From an uncultured Ruminococcus sp. (GTDB taxonomy: Bacteria; Bacillota; Clostridia; Oscillospirales; Acutalibacteraceae), in the NCBI GenBank assembly GCA_902773135.1, contig CACYDP010000099.1, forward strand, positions 1 through 32,935: a DNA stretch of 32,935 nucleotides, in the 5' to 3' direction. Below the pieces are notes generated by a model. The model was not told the origin of the DNA and searched no databases. It was given only the letters and a program-made list of their open reading frames with translations. This document shows, piece by piece, positions 1 through 8,304 of this stretch (positions within the stretch are counted from its first letter, which is position 1; each line of letters starts with the position of its first letter). The position numbers were made by a program, and so were the translations under genes.

Positions 1-252
1 CAGATAGTCGCAGAATGTTTTCACGATTGCCGAACACGTATTCTGACCAAGTGCAAACTGTGAACTTTCTTCCATATCGAGAAAAATTGGCAGATCATAT
101 TCTTTGCTGCCGATAGCCGCAATGTACGCTTTGGCTTCCAGTTCTGCTTCGGCAGCACTTTTTGCATAGCTGTACCAATAAGCACCGATTTTCAGACCTG
201 CGGATTTGGCATTTTGATAATTCTTCTCAAAATACGTGCTTTTTCGGTTATA
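1..252 (-). pseudogene. GH25 lysozyme (muramidase) fragment, 5'-truncated, runs off the left edge
   Basis: Reading the minus strand from 252 down to 1 gives 84 codons without a stop. They match the middle of a GH25 catalytic domain: a YFEKNY segment, then AKSAGLKIGAYWYSYAKS, then a helix rich in Ala and Glu, then LPIFLDMEES, which carries the Asp-x-Glu expected at the GH25 active site. Family members cleave peptidoglycan glycan strands, usually after secretion. An in-frame TAG at 253-255 lies directly upstream, with no start codon between it and the YFEKNY segment. The N-terminal part of the barrel, with its usual DVS..QG motif, is therefore missing in this frame. A neighbouring minus frame is open from the AT-rich region down to its stop at 192-194, which suggests a frameshift or an older recombination near 235-255. 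The 3' part lies outside the window, so I cannot say whether any of it is still functional. Confidence 0.6.
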
Positions 253-480
253 CTATCGACAGCACTTTTTTCACTTCCATATTTTTCGATAACCACTGCT
301 CGTAAAGCAACAGGGGCAGTATTGTTTGGAGTGTTCAGCAAGACTGCACGGTCGCAATTTGAATGTGGAAACTGTGGGTATAAGTGGTAGGCAGTAATCC
401 GTTTTTTATTGTGAAATTTATTAAAAAAATAATGATCAAATTTTTTATAGAAAGTTTTGTTAAAAATCGTTGATTTTATA
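253..480. other. Gene-poor stretch upstream of enolase
   Basis: No convincing complete gene is visible here. On the minus strand one frame stays open through about 194-450 and contains a non-AT-rich piece (including NCDRAVLLNTP and ALRAVVIEKYG), but it has no good start or ribosome site and I do not recognise it. It may be decayed N-terminal sequence of the neighbouring GH25 locus. From about 400 onward the DNA is very AT-rich and leads into the enolase promoter region. Confidence 0.4.
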
Positions 481-509
481 TTGAAATTTTTTACAATTTA
501 TGATATATT
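481..509 (+). promoter_or_regulatory. Candidate sigma-A promoter for enolase
   Basis: TTGAAA (481-486), a 17-nt spacer and TATATT (504-509) with an extended -10 TG at 501-502. It lies about 120 bp before the enolase start. A second possible pair, TTGCAA (581-586), 16 nt, TATATT (603-608), would leave almost no leader and is less likely. Confidence 0.4.
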
Positions 510-601
510 TACTTATGATGTATTTTGCGTATCCAATTTTAATAAAATGATGGAAGGCTTTATTCGTCAGTATAGCTTTATTGCAACAGATAAAGCTGTA
601 A

Positions 602-1936
<1,335 letters not shown>

Positions 1937-1967
1937 TTGACGTTTATCATTTTAATTGATTAATGAC

Positions 1968-2008
1968 GAAAAACCCAGACAGAATTTCCGGATTCTGTTT
2001 GGGTTTTT
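1968..2008 (+). terminator. Intrinsic terminator after enolase
   Basis: A 17-bp stem (1969-1985 paired with 1992-2008, one G-T wobble) with a six-base loop, ending in a T run. It is A-rich on the left arm and so may also act on the minus strand. The start of the next gene follows only 17 bp later. Confidence 0.9.
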
Positions 2009-2025
2009 ACATCAGAAAGATTTAT

Positions 2026-2862
2026 ATGAAAATATTTAAAAAATTGATGGCATTGATGATCGTACATACATTCGTTATGATAATATTTTCCTTGAATGTT
2101 TTTGCAGAAGGCGGTATTAAGTTTCATATGTCGGTTGATGATCAAATCAAACCTGGCAAGAGTTTTGAATTGACGGTATCTGCGGAAAGTACCCAAAATA
2201 TCGGTGCAGCACATTTTTATGTCAGTTATGATCGTGAACATATAATACTAAAATCAGTCGTTCTTGATGATAAAAATGCCAATCATATCATGTACTATAA
2301 TGACAGTGACGGATATATTGACATTATTTATGCAGATAAAACAGCTGGCAGTAATACAGTAAATTTTATCTTAAAATATCAGCCTGTTTCCTCAGAAGAT
2401 AGGGAATATCTATTCGGAGGAGGATTTTATGACAGTTGTAATGAAAATGCCGATTCTATTTTTTGTGACGAATTTACGGGTATACAGCTGACAATCGGAG
2501 AAAACGGAATAGAAAGTAAAGTTTTAAATGTGATTAGCCCAACTCAATCGGAAGAAAAAAGCAGTTCAAAATCCACATCATCAAAATTAGAAAGAAGTTC
2601 CATATCTGTGCAAAGCAATATTCAACCAACAGAAAGAAGTTCTTTTTATCGTAAAAATTCTCATATCGAAAATACGATTGATAATAATGAATCTGAACCA
2701 ACATCTGAAAATACGCAGAATGACTATACTGTAAGCTATATCAATGATGAAGACTCCGATAAAATTTCAAGAAAAGACTTTTATATTTTTATGGGTATCG
2801 CCATTACTGTTGTATGTATTCTTATCTATGTCAATAAAATAAAAGGAAACAAAAAAGTTTGA
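2026..2862 (+). CDS. Secreted, membrane-anchored protein with a cohesin-like domain
   Basis: A 278-residue protein with an N-terminal signal peptide (MKIFKKLMALM..., ending near VFAEGG), an extracellular beta domain at about residues 28-165, a Ser/Glu/Asn-rich linker at about 170-245, and one C-terminal membrane helix (IAITVVCILIYV) followed by a short Lys-rich tail. The domain start (IKPGKSFELTVSAES...NIGAAHFYVSYD) resembles the first strands of cohesin and related carbohydrate-active-enzyme scaffolding domains. The match is by eye, so a different Ig-like fold is possible. I chose the ATG at 2026 because it begins the signal peptide; the upstream in-frame extension reads through the enolase terminator. 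The ribosome site (AGAAAG) is weak. The stop codon lies inside the stem of its own terminator. No dockerin partner or sortase is seen nearby. Confidence 0.75.
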   Translation: MKIFKKLMALMIVHTFVMIIFSLNVFAEGGIKFHMSVDDQIKPGKSFELTVSAESTQNIGAAHFYVSYDREHIILKSVVLDDKNANHIMYYNDSDGYIDIIYADKTAGSNTVNFILKYQPVSSEDREYLFGGGFYDSCNENADSIFCDEFTGIQLTIGENGIESKVLNVISPTQSEEKSSSKSTSSKLERSSISVQSNIQPTERSSFYRKNSHIENTIDNNESEPTSENTQNDYTVSYINDEDSDKISRKDFYIFMGIAITVVCILIYVNKIKGNKKV

Positions 2863-2896
2863 AATTCAACATAATATGGTGAATTTCAAACTTTTT
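2852..2896. terminator. Bidirectional terminator between convergent genes
   Basis: A perfect 17-bp stem (2852-2868 with 2880-2896) around an 11-nt loop, with an A run on one side and a T run on the other. It serves the plus-strand cohesin-like gene, whose TGA at 2860-2862 lies inside the left arm, and the minus-strand nitroreductase gene ending at 2907. Confidence 0.92.
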
Positions 2897-2906
2897 ATGT
2901 TCATCT

Positions 2907-3425
2907 TTAAAGTTCTGTGATAATTTCCTCCATAGGTCTGTATACACTGTGCTTTGATTCCATAGGCTTAGAGTCTTCGGAAGGGTATCCCAGAAGAAGC
3001 AATGAATTAATTTTGATGTTTTCAGGAAGATTAAATGCTTTTTCGACTTCGTTGTGATTAAAATATCCTACCCAACAAGAGCCGATGCCTATATTCCAAG
3101 CGGCAAGCATCATTTGATCACATACAATGGTAGAATCCACCAATCCCGATTGAAAATTATCTCCGAGAGGACTTGTCCATTCTTCGTTTTTGTCATAACA
3201 AACCATTAAAACAGTTTTCGCTCCAAAAATACACTTACAAAGAGAATTGATTTTTTCGATGGCTTCATCACTCTTTAAAACATATATCTTATGAGGCTGC
3301 TTATTTTTAGCAGTGGGAGCATATTTTGCTGCTTCCAGTATATAGTGGAGTTCTTCCTCTGTAATTTTTTTGTCAGAGTAGGAACGTACCGAATATCTGT
3401 TTTTGATAATATCTGTGTATTCCAT
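2907..3425 (-). CDS. Nitroreductase-family FMN oxidoreductase
   Basis: A 172-residue single-domain protein of the nitroreductase superfamily, which reduces nitro compounds, quinones or flavins with NAD(P)H through bound FMN. Visible signatures are NRYSVRSY near residue 8 (FMN phosphate binding), APTAKNKQP near 36, and the C-terminal GIGSCWVGYF with LLLLGYPSED, where the chain wraps the flavin. At this length it belongs to the short nitroreductases; members usually form dimers. It starts 5 bp after the stop of the upstream lipoprotein gene and its GGAGGT site overlaps that gene's end, so the two are probably co-transcribed and translationally coupled. Substrate cannot be inferred. Confidence 0.93.
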   Translation of the reverse strand: MEYTDIIKNRYSVRSYSDKKITEEELHYILEAAKYAPTAKNKQPHKIYVLKSDEAIEKINSLCKCIFGAKTVLMVCYDKNEEWTSPLGDNFQSGLVDSTIVCDQMMLAAWNIGIGSCWVGYFNHNEVEKAFNLPENIKINSLLLLGYPSEDSKPMESKHSVYRPMEEIITEL

Positions 3426-3430
3426 AAAGT

Positions 3431-4390
3431 TTACCTCCGGGTATGATTATTTTGACTGCCTGATGAAGCAGTTTTTGATGATTCTGATTTTTCAGCTGTG
3501 GACGGTTTGCCGGATGAGTTGGAACTCTGATAAGATACAGTGGATGATTCCGGTACCGAAAGCTGTGTAACAACGCTTTCTTCGATAATGCTTGTTTCTT
3601 CATTGTCAGAAGATGATTCTTCCGTATAATAATTATCAGGAATATCAAAAATTTTTTCATCTTCAATCTGATCGGTAACAGCGACAAATTCAAAAATCGT
3701 TTTTCCGTTTGTGGTTTCCATTATTTCGGCATAAGGCCTGCTATCTTTAAAATAATAAGTAACGGTGATGTTATCAGAAGAATTTTCTGAATGAGACAAC
3801 TGATATTTTTCATATTGAACTTCGGAAGAGTCTGATTCAGAAGAAAGTTGATAGTGGGTGGTACCGGATTCAGAAAATGTCATATTGTCTGCCATTCCAA
3901 GATAAATATCTGCTGTATATTGTTCGGCAAAATATTCTTCTCCTAAGGTGTATGATGAAATGGTACAAGTTTCGGAATCATCGTTAATGGTATAGCTTTG
4001 CTTATTTTTTACAACACATCGTGCAAATGAATTAAAACTGAGTGCAGCAATTTTCTTTTTCTTATCGAGTGCAATGGCATATTCATAATCGGTTAATCCG
4101 GAATCGGTATTGTCAGAAGAAACAGAAAATGTTTCAACTGTCATTTTGACATTGATGTAACAGGAATTACTGTTCCGCAGTTTGCCAAAAGAATTCTGAA
4201 AAAGTTTACCGATTTTTTCAGGTTCGGATTTTTCGGATTCCTGAATTTTGCTTTCCTTATCGGTTGTTGTTTCTGATGTTTCGGATGATGATTCCATATC
4301 GGAGGGCTCTTCCGTACGGAATATGCCGCAACCGGCAAAAAAGATGGTTATCAGTATCAGAACCGAAATCATCGAAAAAACTTTTTTCAT
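3431..4390 (-). CDS. Ser/Glu-rich lipoprotein of unknown function
   Basis: A 319-residue predicted lipoprotein. The signal peptide MKKVFSMISVLILITIFF ends in a lipobox (FAGC, Cys21). It is followed by a low-complexity Ser/Thr/Glu linker to about residue 60, and then a domain at about 60-245 with many beta-strand-like segments (for example YINVKMTVETFSV and GTTHYQLSSES). That layout recalls LolA/LppX-like or DUF6612-type lipoproteins, but I do not recognise the family with confidence. The last 60 residues are again Ser-rich (SSNSSGKPSTAEKSESS). The start has a GAGGTGA site (4396-4402) and a strong promoter just upstream. It is the first gene of a two-gene unit with the nitroreductase. Confidence 0.8.
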   Translation of the reverse strand: MKKVFSMISVLILITIFFAGCGIFRTEEPSDMESSSETSETTTDKESKIQESEKSEPEKIGKLFQNSFGKLRNSNSCYINVKMTVETFSVSSDNTDSGLTDYEYAIALDKKKKIAALSFNSFARCVVKNKQSYTINDDSETCTISSYTLGEEYFAEQYTADIYLGMADNMTFSESGTTHYQLSSESDSSEVQYEKYQLSHSENSSDNITVTYYFKDSRPYAEIMETTNGKTIFEFVAVTDQIEDEKIFDIPDNYYTEESSSDNEETSIIEESVVTQLSVPESSTVSYQSSNSSGKPSTAEKSESSKTASSGSQNNHTRR

Positions 4391-4412
4391 TCATCTCACC
4401 TCGAATGATTCT

Positions 4413-4441
4413 ATTTTATCATAACGAAAAAATATAGTCAA
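4413..4441 (-). promoter_or_regulatory. Promoter of the lipoprotein-nitroreductase unit
   Basis: On the minus strand TTGACT (4436-4441), a 17-nt spacer and TAAAAT (4413-4418), with an extended -10 TG. It lies 23 bp before the start codon, leaving only a short leader. Confidence 0.75.
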
Positions 4442-4483
4442 CAAAAACGAATTATTTTAATTACATATAGATTATTTGTACTA

Positions 4484-4512
4484 TTGACATTTTGACTATT
4501 TTATTGTTTAAT
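4484..4512 (+). promoter_or_regulatory. Promoter of the enzyme-I-like gene
   Basis: TTGACA (4484-4489), a 17-nt spacer and TTTAAT (4507-4512). It is followed by a leader of about 65 bp and the AGGGAGGTG ribosome site at 4571-4579. Confidence 0.6.
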
Positions 4513-4586
4513 TATATTAGGGAAATGGTATAGAATGCTAATTCATTTAAAAATAACAGTTTACTTGATTAGGGAGGTGTACATAT

Positions 4587-6248
4587 ATGTTAGAATTACA
4601 CGGACGAGGTGTTTCAAGCGGTATTGCAATAGGACATTTAGTCTATTACAGTAATGCAAGTGATAATGTCAAAAAATATTATATTGACGATACAGATGCC
4701 GAAATAGAAAGATACCGTAACGGTGTCGAATTGGCAAAAGAATATCTTCAGAGCCTTTATGATGAAGCGTGCAATCATGTCAGTGCCAGTGAGTCTTCTA
4801 TTTTTCAGATGCATATACTTGTACTGGAAGATTCCAAGTTTGTCCAGGGTACAGAGGAATATATCAGAAATCAAAAGGTCAATGCCGAGTATGCCGTAAG
4901 ACATACTGCTGAAAAACTTGCATCTGTATTTAAAGAGCTGGACGATGAATATCTTAAATCCCGGTATACCGATATACTTGACGCAGGAAATACACTGATC
5001 AAAATTTTACAGAGAAAGAAAAATAACGCCAAGACAAATTCTGAATCTCCTGTTATCATCGCCGCAAAAGAACTGATGCCAAGCGAAACTGTCAGCCTGA
5101 AAAAGAATTCTCTACTCGGTTTTATTACCAATCTGGGATCCCAGAATTCTCATACGGCAATTCTCGCAAGGACGATGGGACTTCCGTCAGTAACACAGGT
5201 AAAAATTGATTTATCCGAATATGACGGAAAAACGGCGATTATAGACGGTCAGCTCGGAAGAGTATACATTGAACCGGACAAAAAAATAATGGCTAAATAT
5301 ATCGCTAAAAAGAAACGTTTTGTCGAAGAACAAAACCGATTAAAAAGACAGATAGGAAAACCGTCTGTTACGAAAAACGGACAAAAAATCATTCTTTCGG
5401 CAAACATAGGTACACTTGATGATATAGAAACAGCGGAAGCAAATGATGCCGATGGTGTCGGGTTATTCAGAAGTGAATATATGTTTTTGAATCGTAAATT
5501 TTCTCCCGGTGAGGAAGAACAATACGAGGTTTATAAAAGAGTGATCAAAAAGTATAAAAAATCCGGCATTGTTATCCGAACGGCAGATTTGAGTGCCGAT
5601 AAGGGAATTGATTATCTGGATATGCCTAATGAAACCAATCCTTCACTCGGGTTCAGAGGTATCAGAGTGTGCCTTGAAAACAGAGATTTTTTCAAAACAC
5701 AGCTTCGGGCTTTGTACAGAGCTTCCATTTATGGCAAATTAAAAATATTGCTTACAATGGTCAATAATACAAATGAGATCGATTATGTAAAGCGTGTGAT
5801 TGAAGAAGTAAAAATAGAACTTCATTCCGAAGGTTACAGTTATAACAACAATGTGAAACTCGGTGTAATGATAGAAACTCCGGCAGCTGCTATTATATCT
5901 GATGAAATTTGTAAAGAAGTGGATTTCATCAGTATCGGCACTAACAATCTTACACAATTTACACTTGCTCTGGATCGCAAAAACCAAAAACTTGAATTTC
6001 TATATGAACCCCATCATAAGTCTGTACTTCGTCTGATCAAATATATCAGCGACAATGCACATAAAAATCATATACCTGTTTCTGTATGCGGGGAACTTGC
6101 TTCTGATAAAACACTGACACCATTTTTCCTTGCTTTGAAAATAGATGAATTATCCATGTCTCCTTCCAAAATATTGGAAGTAAGAGCAAAAGTACGTGAA
6201 ACAGATACCAATAAAACACCCGAAATTTTAAAGAAATTAGATCATTAA
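4587..6248 (+). CDS. ptsI: PEP-protein phosphotransferase (PTS enzyme I), divergent form
   Basis: Enzyme I takes phosphate from phosphoenolpyruvate and passes it to HPr at the head of the PTS sugar-uptake cascade. The 553 residues keep the full family layout: N-terminal helical HPr-binding region (about 30-140), swivelling phospho-His domain with His189 in SQNSHTAILAR, and a C-terminal TIM barrel with LFRSEYMFL, GVMIETPAA and the catalytic Cys501 in VCGELASD. Several otherwise conserved spots differ. The usual GGRTSH reads GSQNSH, the usual TLDIGGDK reads TADLSADK, and the usual GTNDL reads GTNNL, so the second Mg-binding Asp is Asn454. No HPr gene or EII component is adjacent. It could be the organism's general enzyme I drifting in sequence, or a paralogue with a regulatory role; the sequence alone does not decide. 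Confidence 0.88.
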   Translation: MLELHGRGVSSGIAIGHLVYYSNASDNVKKYYIDDTDAEIERYRNGVELAKEYLQSLYDEACNHVSASESSIFQMHILVLEDSKFVQGTEEYIRNQKVNAEYAVRHTAEKLASVFKELDDEYLKSRYTDILDAGNTLIKILQRKKNNAKTNSESPVIIAAKELMPSETVSLKKNSLLGFITNLGSQNSHTAILARTMGLPSVTQVKIDLSEYDGKTAIIDGQLGRVYIEPDKKIMAKYIAKKKRFVEEQNRLKRQIGKPSVTKNGQKIILSANIGTLDDIETAEANDADGVGLFRSEYMFLNRKFSPGEEEQYEVYKRVIKKYKKSGIVIRTADLSADKGIDYLDMPNETNPSLGFRGIRVCLENRDFFKTQLRALYRASIYGKLKILLTMVNNTNEIDYVKRVIEEVKIELHSEGYSYNNNVKLGVMIETPAAAIISDEICKEVDFISIGTNNLTQFTLALDRKNQKLEFLYEPHHKSVLRLIKYISDNAHKNHIPVSVCGELASDKTLTPFFLALKIDELSMSPSKILEVRAKVRETDTNKTPEILKKLDH

Positions 6249-6272
6249 AACAGTAGAAAAAATATTGATTGG

Positions 6273-6300
6273 CGGCAGTGCAGTTTCGGCTGTGCTGCCG
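6273..6300 (+). other. Hairpin between the enzyme-I-like and HAD genes
   Basis: An 11-bp GC-rich stem (6273-6283 with 6290-6300, two G-T wobbles) and a six-base loop, with no T run after it. It may be an RNA-processing or stabilising element, or a weak attenuator; it is not a typical intrinsic terminator. Confidence 0.45.
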
Positions 6301-6340
6301 CTGGTGAATGTTTGTAATACGAAAGAAGGGCAAAAGGCAG

Positions 6341-6955
6341 ATGAAAAATACCCAATGGATTTTCTTTGATATTGGGTCTACCCTTGTTGATGAGAGTATC
6401 GCTTATCGAAAAAGAATTGAGAAAACCATATCCGGTACCGATGTCAGTTATGATGATTTTTACAATAAGATGGTTGAAATTTCAAAGCAGAATCAGAATG
6501 GTTATCAAAAAGCACTTGAGGCTTACGGATTGACGATGGTTCCTTGGAATAGTGAAGATGAATTTGTTTATCCTGAAGCGGAGGAATGTTTACAATATCT
6601 CAGTCAAAAATATCAAATTGGTATTATTGCCAATCAGGTTTTTGGCAGTAGGGAACGTTTGGGAAAAAATGGTTTGCTGCAATATATCCATCTTGTCATT
6701 GCTTCTGCCGAAGAGGGTGTCGCAAAGCCTGACCTGCGTATTTTTGAAAATGCTCTTTATAAAGCCGGCTGTGATGCTAATAAAGCGGTAATGGTTGGTG
6801 ACAGGCTCGACAATGATATTGTTCCTGCCAAAAGAATCGGAATGGGTACCATATGGATTCAACAGGGGTTCGGTAAATTGGCTGTACCAAAAACAAAAGA
6901 GGAACAACCCGATTATACAATCAATCATTTAAAAGAATTAATTGATTTGTTTTAA
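6341..6955 (+). CDS. HAD-superfamily hydrolase
   Basis: A 204-residue cytoplasmic hydrolase, probably a small-molecule phosphatase. Motif I is FFDIGSTLVDE, with the nucleophile Asp; the usual acid/base Asp two residues later is Gly, as in some DxGxT-type members. Motif III Lys lies in GVAKPDLRIF, and motif IV is VGDRLDNDI, with the metal-binding acids. Motif II, normally ending in Ser or Thr, reads GIIANQ. A helical cap lies at about residues 20-90. I prefer the ATG at 6341 because MKNTQWIFFDIG starts directly at the Rossmann strand and a GAAGGG site precedes it. An in-frame ATG at 6308 would add 11 basic residues. It is probably co-transcribed with the enzyme-I-like gene 92 bp upstream. Confidence 0.85.
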   Translation: MKNTQWIFFDIGSTLVDESIAYRKRIEKTISGTDVSYDDFYNKMVEISKQNQNGYQKALEAYGLTMVPWNSEDEFVYPEAEECLQYLSQKYQIGIIANQVFGSRERLGKNGLLQYIHLVIASAEEGVAKPDLRIFENALYKAGCDANKAVMVGDRLDNDIVPAKRIGMGTIWIQQGFGKLAVPKTKEEQPDYTINHLKELIDLF

Positions 6956-6960
6956 ATCAC

Positions 6961-7007
6961 AAAAAATGCTGTAACGTTGGTTTGATACTTTTGTTACAGC
7001 ATTTTTT
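6961..7007. terminator. Bidirectional terminator between convergent genes
   Basis: A perfect 15-bp stem (6961-6975 with 6993-7007) with a 17-nt loop, an A run at the left and a T run at the right. It serves the HAD gene on the plus strand and the 7017-7984 pair on the minus strand. Confidence 0.9.
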
Positions 7008-7016
7008 GATGTATAT

Positions 7017-7394
7017 TTATTTTATTTGTTTTTGTATTCTTCTTTCGATTTCAAATCCATAACCGCTGCAGTCCCAGGAATCTATATGATAATGATCCTC
7101 TTTTCTGGACAGCTGATTGACATTTGTGGAAAGACAACATTCCAATACACTGTCCACTTTTTTAGGCGAGGGAATAAACACTTTATTGTTTTTCTTTTGA
7201 ACCAATTGAATGACTGTAAAGAAATCTCTTATATCGGACGGCGAAAAGTCGTTGATGCCATAATAGGCAAATACTTCAACAGAACTTTTTATCAAGCTAA
7301 AACTTTGCATCAGACTATAATCAACAAGTGCTTGGGGAGATTTATAAAAATATAAAACATCATCAAAATTGATTTTTGATAATTTGCTGTTCAT
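7017..7394 (-). CDS. Hypothetical protein coupled to the DUF4364 gene
   Basis: A 125-residue soluble protein that I do not recognise. It has no signal peptide or membrane helix. Predicted features are an N-terminal helical part (VDYSLMQSFSLIKSSVEVFAYYG), a central segment DFSPSDIRDFFTVIQLVQKK, and a C-terminal tail with IDSWDCSGYGFEIERRIQKQ. Its ATG overlaps the TGA of the upstream DUF4364 gene by 4 bp, a classic translational-coupling arrangement, so the two proteins probably act together or are needed in fixed ratio. The gene ends at a bidirectional terminator. Confidence 0.7.
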   Translation of the reverse strand: MNSKLSKINFDDVLYFYKSPQALVDYSLMQSFSLIKSSVEVFAYYGINDFSPSDIRDFFTVIQLVQKKNNKVFIPSPKKVDSVLECCLSTNVNQLSRKEDHYHIDSWDCSGYGFEIERRIQKQIK

Positions 7395-7984
7395 CGTTTA
7401 AGCTCCTTCAATGCTTCCTTGATCATTTCTTTTTCGCCTATTACGGCAGCCAGAACAATCGAATATATTCTTTCGGGATTTTTATGAAAATTTCTTTTTA
7501 CGGAATTTGCTTCCGAAAGATCCGGTACAAAAAGTGTCAGTGACATAAGGTCCCGCATCCCGTCCGTTATTCTGAAAGTGACATTATATCCTCCGCCGTC
7601 AGCTTTTTTGATGGAAACCGGATTTTCACGTTCGACTTTACGTTTTTCCATAAATTTCAAAGCCGCATTGATCGCTTTCTGTCGGACAGAAAGCGAAAGA
7701 TTGGTATGTAATTGTCCGGAAATGAGTTTTCCGTTTTTAGTTATCTGGACAAGCTCCTGTTTTTCGTCAACATATTCTATATTGTTACATTTAATCAATT
7801 CCGAGATGGCTGAAATTGTTTCAAAGTAATTGGCGATTCCGTTTTCTTGTATCACTGAAACAAGATCGTCTTTAGGAAAAGGTTTTTTTATATTTTCGAG
7901 CATGTAGCATATCAATATGCCGATGTCACTTTTATTTCTCAGACCGCCCGGTTCAATTCCGGCTGAAAATGCATCAAATTCCAA
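7391..7984 (-). CDS. DUF4364 family protein, TTG start
   Basis: A 197-residue cytoplasmic protein. The opening EFDAFSAGIEPGGLRN, followed by DIGILICYMLENI, matches what I remember of the DUF4364 family, found in Clostridia. Its N-terminal part looks like a winged-helix DNA-binding domain (about residues 18-75), so a transcriptional role is plausible but unproven. I place the start at TTG 7984 because GGAGGG lies six bases upstream and the family normally begins at this point. The upstream in-frame ATG would add a hydrophobic stretch encoded by promoter DNA. It forms a two-gene unit with the overlapping downstream gene. Confidence 0.75.
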   Translation of the reverse strand: MEFDAFSAGIEPGGLRNKSDIGILICYMLENIKKPFPKDDLVSVIQENGIANYFETISAISELIKCNNIEYVDEKQELVQITKNGKLISGQLHTNLSLSVRQKAINAALKFMEKRKVERENPVSIKKADGGGYNVTFRITDGMRDLMSLTLFVPDLSEANSVKRNFHKNPERIYSIVLAAVIGEKEMIKEALKELKR

Positions 7985-8018
7985 ATGACTCCCTCCGAAC
8001 AAAATAATTGATATTAAC

Positions 8019-8047
8019 AGTATAACATAAAAAATAAAAATGAGCAA
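8019..8047 (-). promoter_or_regulatory. Promoter of the DUF4364 unit
   Basis: On the minus strand TTGCTC (8042-8047), a 17-nt spacer and TATACT (8019-8024), with an extended -10 TG. This supports the TTG start, since the longer reading frame would begin at 8047, upstream of the transcription start. Confidence 0.7.
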
Positions 8048-8122
8048 TTGTATTCCTATGGTTTTTCAAAGCATTTCGTGATATTTTTCTGGTGTCAAAT
8101 CAAATTTTAGATAGTCAAAAAC

Positions 8123-8177
8123 CTAAGAGCCTGTTTAAAATCTTTGCACCGCACAGGACAGATATGAAACAAGTTCT
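8123..8177 (+). repeat. Dispersed palindromic repeat, copy 1
   Basis: About 55 bp beginning AAGAGCCTGTTT and ending GAAACAAGTTCT, so the ends form an imperfect inverted repeat. Read on the minus strand it matches 28217-28272 over its length, including the shared core GTGCGGTGC and the flanks ATATCTGT and AAGATTT. It lies between two divergent genes and holds no reading frame. It resembles a short non-autonomous palindromic element. Confidence 0.65.
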
Positions 8178-8228
8178 AAAAAAAATTAGCGGTTTGAAAA
8201 AAATATTTGTCAAAAAACAATGGCTTTG

Positions 8229-8258
8229 TTGACATCATAATTAATATTGATATATAAT
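8229..8258 (+). promoter_or_regulatory. Main promoter of the kinase/giant-protein operon
   Basis: Consensus TTGACA (8229-8234), an 18-nt spacer and consensus TATAAT (8253-8258). This is the only strong promoter I see upstream of the seven-gene run 8305-23890. The leader to the first ATG is about 40 nt and contains a duplicated 13-mer (8271-8283 and 8305-8317). Confidence 0.8.
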
Positions 8259-8304
8259 ATAAGTAATCATATGCAAATGAAAAATAACTTTAATAGGAAG
8301 TGTT

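Noticed and set aside
6273-6300. Terminator between the enzyme-I-like and HAD genes
   Set aside because: The stem is GC-rich but is followed by CTGGTGAATG with no T run.
8123-8177. Intrinsic terminator
   Set aside because: The palindrome is imperfect, is not at a gene end, and a matching inverted copy exists 20 kb away, which fits a dispersed repeat better.
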